64,000 nt of DNA, from NCBI RefSeq assembly GCF_001070855.1, contig NZ_JVLH01000004.1, forward strand, positions 17,037 through 81,036, in the 5' to 3' direction. Source of the DNA: Trueperella pyogenes. GTDB taxonomy: Bacteria; Actinomycetota; Actinomycetes; Actinomycetales; Actinomycetaceae. Made by a program: the position numbers and the translations under genes. The stretch's first letter is position 1, and each line of letters starts with the position of its first letter. The notes under the pieces were generated by a model. The model had not been told where the DNA came from and ran no database searches. It was given only the letters and a program-made list of their open reading frames with translations. This document shows, one piece after another, positions 59,373-64,000 of this stretch.

Positions 59373-60260
59373 CTACTTGATACCCGTCATCGCGATGCCC
59401 TGAACGATGTGCTTCTGCGTGAGGACGAAGAGCAAGCACACAGGGATAAACAGCATGAGAGATCCCATTGCCGTCAGGTTCCAAGCGGTGAAAGATTCAC
59501 TCTTAAAGATTGATAGTCCAATGGTAATTGTTCGCATCTCCAGCGAGCTGGTCGCAATCAAAGGCCACAAGAATTCATTCATCTGGAAAACAAAGGTGAA
59601 CAATCCCAGGACCGTCAGTGCGGGTTTGCACTGCGGGAGAACAATCGAACGGTAGATCCTCAGCTCATTTGCTCCGTCCACACGGGCCGCTTCGATCAAA
59701 GAGTCGGGCACGCCCGCGATGAACTGGCGCATGAGGAAGATCGAGAAAGCGCTCATGAGGAATGGCATGACCAGCCCCTGATAGGTATCAAGCCACCCGA
59801 TCTGCGAGAACCACACATAGAGCGGGATCATACGCACGAAGAGCGGGATCATCATGGTCGACAAGATCGCAATGAAGAAGACCTGTTTGCCCGGGAAATC
59901 AAACTTCGCAAAAACGTATCCAACCAGCGGAGCGAAAAGGATGTGCGAGCAAGTGATCAACCCGGCGACCAGGATCGAGTTGAAGAGGAAACGGCCAAAG
60001 GGTGCCGCCGCAAAGAGCCTCCCAATGTTCTCCCATTGCCACTTCGCGGGGATGAGGACCGCAGATCCACCAGAAACTTCAGCGTCGGATTGGAAAGCCA
60101 AAGAGATCATGTACAGCAGCGGGGCAACAGCGATCGCGGCAGCAATCCAGATGAAGATCAGCGAAACCAGGCGCGCACCCGGGAAGAGCTCTTCGTCAGC
60201 GATGCTCTTCTTCTTTTTGATGACTTCCGAGGCCGGGGGCGGGGTAGGTACGCACATCAT
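59373..60260 (-). CDS. Sugar ABC transporter permease (MalG type, second locus)
   Basis: 295 residues, six hydrophobic segments, EAA loop IEAARVDGANELRIYRSIVLP. GAGG lies before two adjacent ATGs (60260 and 60257); the former overlaps the previous stop as ATGA. It belongs to the sulfatase-linked importer, with no ATPase gene in the operon. Confidence 0.93.
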   Translation of the reverse strand: MMCVPTPPPASEVIKKKKSIADEELFPGARLVSLIFIWIAAAIAVAPLLYMISLAFQSDAEVSGGSAVLIPAKWQWENIGRLFAAAPFGRFLFNSILVAGLITCSHILFAPLVGYVFAKFDFPGKQVFFIAILSTMMIPLFVRMIPLYVWFSQIGWLDTYQGLVMPFLMSAFSIFLMRQFIAGVPDSLIEAARVDGANELRIYRSIVLPQCKPALTVLGLFTFVFQMNEFLWPLIATSSLEMRTITIGLSIFKSESFTAWNLTAMGSLMLFIPVCLLFVLTQKHIVQGIAMTGIK

Positions 60261-61150
60261 AGTGCCTCTTTCCTTCGTCCCGTCCGAATCTGGATCAGGG
60301 ACAAAACCATAATGACTGCCAAGAAGGCGAAGCTCATAGCAGAGGCATAGCCCAAGTTTCCACTCTGGAAGGTCTCACGGTAAACCTGGTAGACGTACAA
60401 GCTCGTCGCGTTTCCGGGCCCACCATTGGTCACCAAGTACGGTAGGCCAAATTGCTGGAGGGTTGAAATCATTCCGACCAGACCGACAAAGAGTGTTGTC
60501 GGGGCAAGTAGTGGAAGGGTCAAGGACCAGAAACGCTTCCAAGGGGATGCACCATCGAGGCGCGCGGCCTCGTAAATCTGAGGATCGATGCCCTGCAAGC
60601 CAGCCAGGAAAAGAAGCATGAAGTAGCCGGCTTCTTGCCACACGGTAATCCCAACGAGCGTTGCCAGCGGCGCGGTGGTGAGCCACTGCTGGGTGGGAAG
60701 GTGCAGGCTGGAGAGCACCGAGTTCAAGATACCCGTCGTCGGGTCCAAGATATTGCGCCACATCAAGCCAACGATGGCCACCGAGGTCATATAGGGGGTC
60801 AGGATCATCGTGCGCGCAAGGGTGCGCCCACGGAATTTCTGGTTGAGGATGAGAGCAAGGAGCAAGCCCACGCACGCACCCAAAATCAGTGCCGAGGCCG
60901 CGTAGATCAGGGTGATTCCGAAGGCATGTTGGACTTCGGGGTCACGAATGATCGAGGAATAGTTCTTCCATCCCACGGGGCGCAGCGTTGTAAAGCCGCG
61001 CGTAAAGGACAGCTGAAATTCCTGGATCAGCGGCCAGAACATGAAGAGAACGAAGTAGATGACCGCGGGGGTCAGGAAGAGATACGCGGTACGCGCTTGG
61101 CGTGCGCGCATCCCTCCCCGACGCCCTCGGCTCCGAGTCGAGACGGACAT
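60257..61150 (-). CDS. Sugar ABC transporter permease (MalF type, second locus)
   Basis: 297 residues. A basic N terminus, six hydrophobic helices and the EAA loop YEAARLDGASPWKRFWSLTLP. It lies three bases after the binding-protein gene and is coupled to the MalG-type gene. Confidence 0.93.
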   Translation of the reverse strand: MSVSTRSRGRRGGMRARQARTAYLFLTPAVIYFVLFMFWPLIQEFQLSFTRGFTTLRPVGWKNYSSIIRDPEVQHAFGITLIYAASALILGACVGLLLALILNQKFRGRTLARTMILTPYMTSVAIVGLMWRNILDPTTGILNSVLSSLHLPTQQWLTTAPLATLVGITVWQEAGYFMLLFLAGLQGIDPQIYEAARLDGASPWKRFWSLTLPLLAPTTLFVGLVGMISTLQQFGLPYLVTNGGPGNATSLYVYQVYRETFQSGNLGYASAMSFAFLAVIMVLSLIQIRTGRRKEAL

Positions 61151-61153
61151 GAG

Positions 61154-62479
61154 TTACTGCTTCAGGAGTCCCGCAACTGTGGTCTCGTAGGTCTGGACCT
61201 GAGCAGCCGGGTCCTTTCCGTTGAGGATGATCTCTTCGTACATCACCTTGCGGGCGTCCGAGATCTTCGCGGCGTTTTCATTACCCCAGAATGCCTTGTC
61301 GGGGGTCGCGGCAAATTCACGCGACTTAGCGACGACGGAGAGAATCGGATCATTCTTGACAACATCAGAGTTCGCCCAGGACTTACGCGACATTGCCATT
61401 CCGGTCTCAGCGGTGACGGCTTCTTGGACCTTGAGGCTGGTCATATCCTTGATGAGCTGCCATGCGAGCTCTGCGTTCTGCGACTTCGAGGGGATCATCA
61501 TGCCCGAGCCAGCCAGGTAGGTCTTCTGGACATCGCCCTTGAGGGGTTCACCAACGGTCAGCGGGAAGTTCGGGTCTTCCTTGCGCACTGCTGAGATATC
61601 CCAGGGGCCGGTGAGAATGAAGCCTGCTCGCTTGGAGGTGAAGACCTTACGCGGTGCAGCGTAGTCATTCGAGGCGACAGGAACCGGGGCCAGCTTGTCC
61701 TTGTAGATCAGGTCGTGCTGGAACTGCATGGCTTCGGTTGCCTTGGCTGCGGGAGTCATGGGCTCGTTACCGTCCTTGGTGAAGGTGACTCCAGCCTGCA
61801 TGAGGAAGGGGACGGTGTAGGAGGCGTCGTTGTTGAGTGCCAGACCATACTCAACGCCGGATTCCTGGATCTTCTTGGAGGCTTCACGCAGTTCAGCCCA
61901 AGTCTTAGGCATGGTCACGCCTGCCTTGTCCATCATTTCCTTGTTACCGAAGACGAGGCCGCCCATGGTCACGTGGAGAGGAATGCCGTAGGTCTTGCCG
62001 TCGGCTTGACGGTTTGCAAGGCCAGATTCGACGAAGTCATCGAGGAATCCGGATTCCTTCTGGAGGAAGGGATCGAGGGACATGATATTGCCGTCTGCGC
62101 CCCAGCGAGTGGACCACCAGCCGCCGTTTTCTTCGACGAGGTCAGGGGTCTGGCCGGATAGGAAGTCAGCGGTGAGCTTTTGCTGCAGGTCGCCCCACTG
62201 GTAGTACTGGACGTTGATCTTGACGTTGTGCTCCTTCTCGAAAGCCGCGAAGGTGTCGGTGTAGGCCTTGTAATCGCGGCCAGCCGACATGTAGATCAGG
62301 ATTTCCTTACCGGTGCGATCGCCCTGGATTCCCAGCGACTGCGAGGATTCGCTCGAGGAACCAGAGGACTGTTGTCCAACTCCACCGGGAGTTGAGCACG
62401 CGGCAAGAGAAGCGGCCATGGCAAAAGCCGCGCATACCGACAGAGTGCGGCTGAGCCGCTTAGAAGAGCTGTGTCGCAT
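61154..62479 (-). CDS. Sugar-binding lipoprotein of ABC importer, second locus
   Basis: 441 residues with a basic, hydrophobic signal and lipobox LAACSTPGG. The solute-binding core begins TGKEILIYMSAGRDYKAYTDTFAAFE. AAGGAGCGC precedes ATG 62479. The sulfatase in the operon suggests a sulfated glycan or sulfated monosaccharide as ligand; this is an inference. Confidence 0.93.
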   Translation of the reverse strand: MRHSSSKRLSRTLSVCAAFAMAASLAACSTPGGVGQQSSGSSSESSQSLGIQGDRTGKEILIYMSAGRDYKAYTDTFAAFEKEHNVKINVQYYQWGDLQQKLTADFLSGQTPDLVEENGGWWSTRWGADGNIMSLDPFLQKESGFLDDFVESGLANRQADGKTYGIPLHVTMGGLVFGNKEMMDKAGVTMPKTWAELREASKKIQESGVEYGLALNNDASYTVPFLMQAGVTFTKDGNEPMTPAAKATEAMQFQHDLIYKDKLAPVPVASNDYAAPRKVFTSKRAGFILTGPWDISAVRKEDPNFPLTVGEPLKGDVQKTYLAGSGMMIPSKSQNAELAWQLIKDMTSLKVQEAVTAETGMAMSRKSWANSDVVKNDPILSVVAKSREFAATPDKAFWGNENAAKISDARKVMYEEIILNGKDPAAQVQTYETTVAGLLKQ

Positions 62480-62506
62480 CGTTGCGCTCCTTATGTTCTT
62501 TCTCGT

Positions 62507-63511
62507 TTAGTGCGTTGTCCCTCGGGGCATGTAGTGCCACCGAAGGGTCAGCGTTGTCGACTCCGGTTCTTCACCGCTGAGTGTGGACAGTAAGGTCACC
62601 GCACTATCCAGGTCTTGGTTGTCGAGGCCGATTGTGGACAGTGCGGGGTGAAGGTCGCCGCCATCGACGGAGGCGCCTGTGCCGATGATTTGGAGGTCAT
62701 CGGGGATTGCGATTCCGCATTGAGTTGCTGCAAGGACTGCGCCAATGGCAACTCGATCAGAATCGCAATACACCGCATCGGGAAGGGGATCTCGACCGGT
62801 GAAAATCGTGGTGGCGCACTGGAAAGAAGAGGGGATGCTCCCCTCTGTGTACGCCAAAATTTCAGGGGTACCCAGGTGTGAATCGCTGAGGAATTTCGTG
62901 TATGCATGCCAGCGTGGTTCGTTTTCAAGTTCTTCGGCGTTACGGCGCTGGGTGAGGTAGGCGATCTTCTTCGCTCCCCCGTTGACGAGGCCGCTGAGAG
63001 CCTGCGTAATCCCCGAGGTTTCGTCAATGGTCACCCCGATGTAGGAGGGGTTTGGCGCGAGGGTACCAAAGATCATGGTGGGGATTGGCGGGGTTGGGAG
63101 GAGATCCATGAGGACTTTGGCGCTGGCGGGATTGCAGGCGAGGCAGGCAGTGTCGTAGAGACCGCACGACAGGGCGTTGACGATCTGTTGTTCTTCGCCG
63201 ATGCGAACTGGGATCGACACTAGGTGGAGGTTTTCTTCTTCGAGGCGCGAGCTCGCGTGTAGTTGGAATCTCTCGACGAAGCGGTCCATGGGAGGGGTGT
63301 AGAAAAAGCAGATTGTGCGCGTAGCACCGGATTTCAGGGAAGAGCCAAGAATTGAACGAGTGTAGCCGAGGCTTCGTGCGGCGTCGTGAACCTTCTTCTG
63401 GGTCGCGGAAGCAAACGCGTCAGCGCGACTACCGCTGAGGATGAGTGAAGCGGTAGTCGGTGAAACTCCAGCGTTTCGCGCAACGTCGACAAGTCGGACC
63501 CGTGAGGCCAT
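62507..63511 (-). CDS. LacI-family regulator of the sulfatase locus
   Basis: 334 residues: helix-turn-helix VRLVDVARNAGVSPTTASLIL, hinge (RSILGSSLKSG) and a sugar-binding-like effector domain. It is first in the operon, 27 bp ahead of the binding-protein gene, so it may control its own promoter. No ribosome-binding site precedes ATG 63511; a TANNNT element (TACAGT, 63523-63518) ends six bases before it, which fits a leaderless mRNA. Palindromes at 63545-63568 are candidate operators. Confidence 0.92.
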   Translation of the reverse strand: MASRVRLVDVARNAGVSPTTASLILSGSRADAFASATQKKVHDAARSLGYTRSILGSSLKSGATRTICFFYTPPMDRFVERFQLHASSRLEEENLHLVSIPVRIGEEQQIVNALSCGLYDTACLACNPASAKVLMDLLPTPPIPTMIFGTLAPNPSYIGVTIDETSGITQALSGLVNGGAKKIAYLTQRRNAEELENEPRWHAYTKFLSDSHLGTPEILAYTEGSIPSSFQCATTIFTGRDPLPDAVYCDSDRVAIGAVLAATQCGIAIPDDLQIIGTGASVDGGDLHPALSTIGLDNQDLDSAVTLLSTLSGEEPESTTLTLRWHYMPRGTTH

Positions 63512-63517
63512 GTCGAT

Positions 63518-63568
63518 ACTGTAGCGCGTGCACCGAGACGAATTAAAACGTTTTTATAAAACGTTATA
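63518..63568 (-). promoter_or_regulatory. Leaderless promoter and tandem LacI operators of the sulfatase locus
   Basis: TACAGT (63523-63518 on the minus strand) lies six bases before the lacI ATG. Upstream, AAAACGTTTT (63545-63554) is a perfect 10-bp palindrome, and TAAAACGTTATA (63557-63568) is a second site with AACGTT at its centre, 13 bp away. The AACGTT core is typical of LacI-family operators. The divergent gene at 63665 starts about 100 bp away. Confidence 0.55.
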
Positions 63569-63664
63569 ACTCTGTTATCTGGGACACAATAATGTCTTCC
63601 TTGCAGATAAGCTCATTGATAGAATCGCCCCTATCACGAAGACACAGCCCAAAGGAGGGCACGC

Positions 63665-63913
63665 ATGGGTATCTGGATTGGGGATGCACGCAAGTTCGAA
63701 GAACTGCGCGAAGAAAATGAGCGCTTGAAGGAGCGAGTTGCACATCTCGAACGACTCTTAAAAGCCTCCGGAGAAGCCATCGACCTAGCGCTGAGCCCAT
63801 CTGAACGCGCACTGGTGCTAGATGGACGCAAGCTCGAAGCCGTCAAGGCCTACCGAGACCGCACCGGCGTTGGCCTAAAGACAGCGAAAGAAGCTGTCGA
63901 CGCGGTTGGGTGA
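63665..63913 (+). CDS. Small coiled-coil protein with L12-C-terminal-like segment
   Basis: 82 residues. The first 45 form a charged coiled coil (FEELREENERLKERVAHLERLLK). The end (LEAVKAYRDRTGVGLKTAKEAVDAVG) resembles the C-terminal domain of ribosomal protein L7/L12. AAAGGAGG lies before ATG 63665. A hairpin follows at the window edge. The function is unknown. Confidence 0.75.
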   Translation: MGIWIGDARKFEELREENERLKERVAHLERLLKASGEAIDLALSPSERALVLDGRKLEAVKAYRDRTGVGLKTAKEAVDAVG

Positions 63914-63982
63914 AGCACCTATGATGAAGCGCTCTATCTCTTGGCGCTGAGCAGCGCTCAGGATCACAATGCGGGGGGGCGG

Positions 63983-64000
63983 GCCACACATCTGTGTGGC
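63983..64000 (+). terminator. Hairpin at the window end
   Basis: GCCACAC pairs with GTGTGGC around a 4-base loop; the window ends before any U-run. It probably terminates the small-protein gene. Confidence 0.5.

Overview
The window is a chromosomal segment of a high-G+C Gram-positive bacterium, most likely a member of the Actinomycetaceae. The signs are the homodimeric AceE-type pyruvate dehydrogenase E1, the actinobacterial families DUF3052, DUF3145 and DUF2469, an S16 protein with a long acidic tail, frequent GTG starts, a leaderless-looking TANNNT promoter, and the order smc-ftsY-ffh-rpsP-khpA-rimM-trmD-rplS-lepB-rnhB-yraN-comM-dprA-xerC-rpsB-tsf-pyrH-frr-cdsA-rlmN-dxr-rseP-ispG-proS-def. 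G+C is roughly 55-58 % by eye. The species cannot be named from the sequence alone.

Layout. 1-1770: an ISL3-type insertion sequence with a frameshifted transposase, a small membrane-protein passenger gene and a third orphan copy of the IS end. 1773-10590: a glycan-use locus read leftward (GH38 alpha-mannosidase, GH5-like beta-mannosidase, lipoprotein sugar-binding protein, two CUT1 permeases) with a divergent LacI regulator; the combination fits N-glycan or mannoside scavenging. 10693-15797: a type II NADH dehydrogenase with a mosaic, G+C-rich core, tRNA-Val, DUF3052 and aceE. 16015-19312: a four-gene, lower-G+C cassette resembling a type VII (ESX) secretion effector module: a large helical protein with a glycine-zipper C terminus, an overlapping membrane protein, an EspG-like protein and an EspC/WXG100-like small protein. 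This is the best candidate for an undescribed system. 19408-21743: aspartase, an acyl-carrier-protein-like protein without its phosphopantetheine serine, and DUF3145.

21892-52828: a long, almost entirely leftward housekeeping block for protein synthesis, isoprenoid and phospholipid synthesis, SRP-dependent secretion, signal-peptide processing, DNA uptake and chromosome structure. Notable inside it are a TrmD-GNAT fusion, a four-repeat DivIVA-like protein, and an M23-like protein that has lost most of its zinc ligands. 52874-55183: a PTS-type dihydroxyacetone kinase (DhaK, DhaL, DhaM-HPr) whose DhaK is short at the N terminus. 55274-57831: FolC with a long acidic N-terminal extension, and a divergent Pro/Ser-rich membrane protein. 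57877-63511: a second CUT1 sugar locus (LacI, binding protein, two permeases, Cys-type sulfatase), apparently for a sulfated glycan. 63665-63913: a small coiled-coil/L12-C-terminal-like protein.

Both sugar ABC loci lack an ATPase gene, so a shared MsmK/UgpC-type ATPase elsewhere is expected. The sulfatase needs a formylglycine-generating enzyme that is also not in the window. Coordinates, motifs and repeats were read from the sequence; functional names rest on recognised family motifs and gene order, not on database searches.
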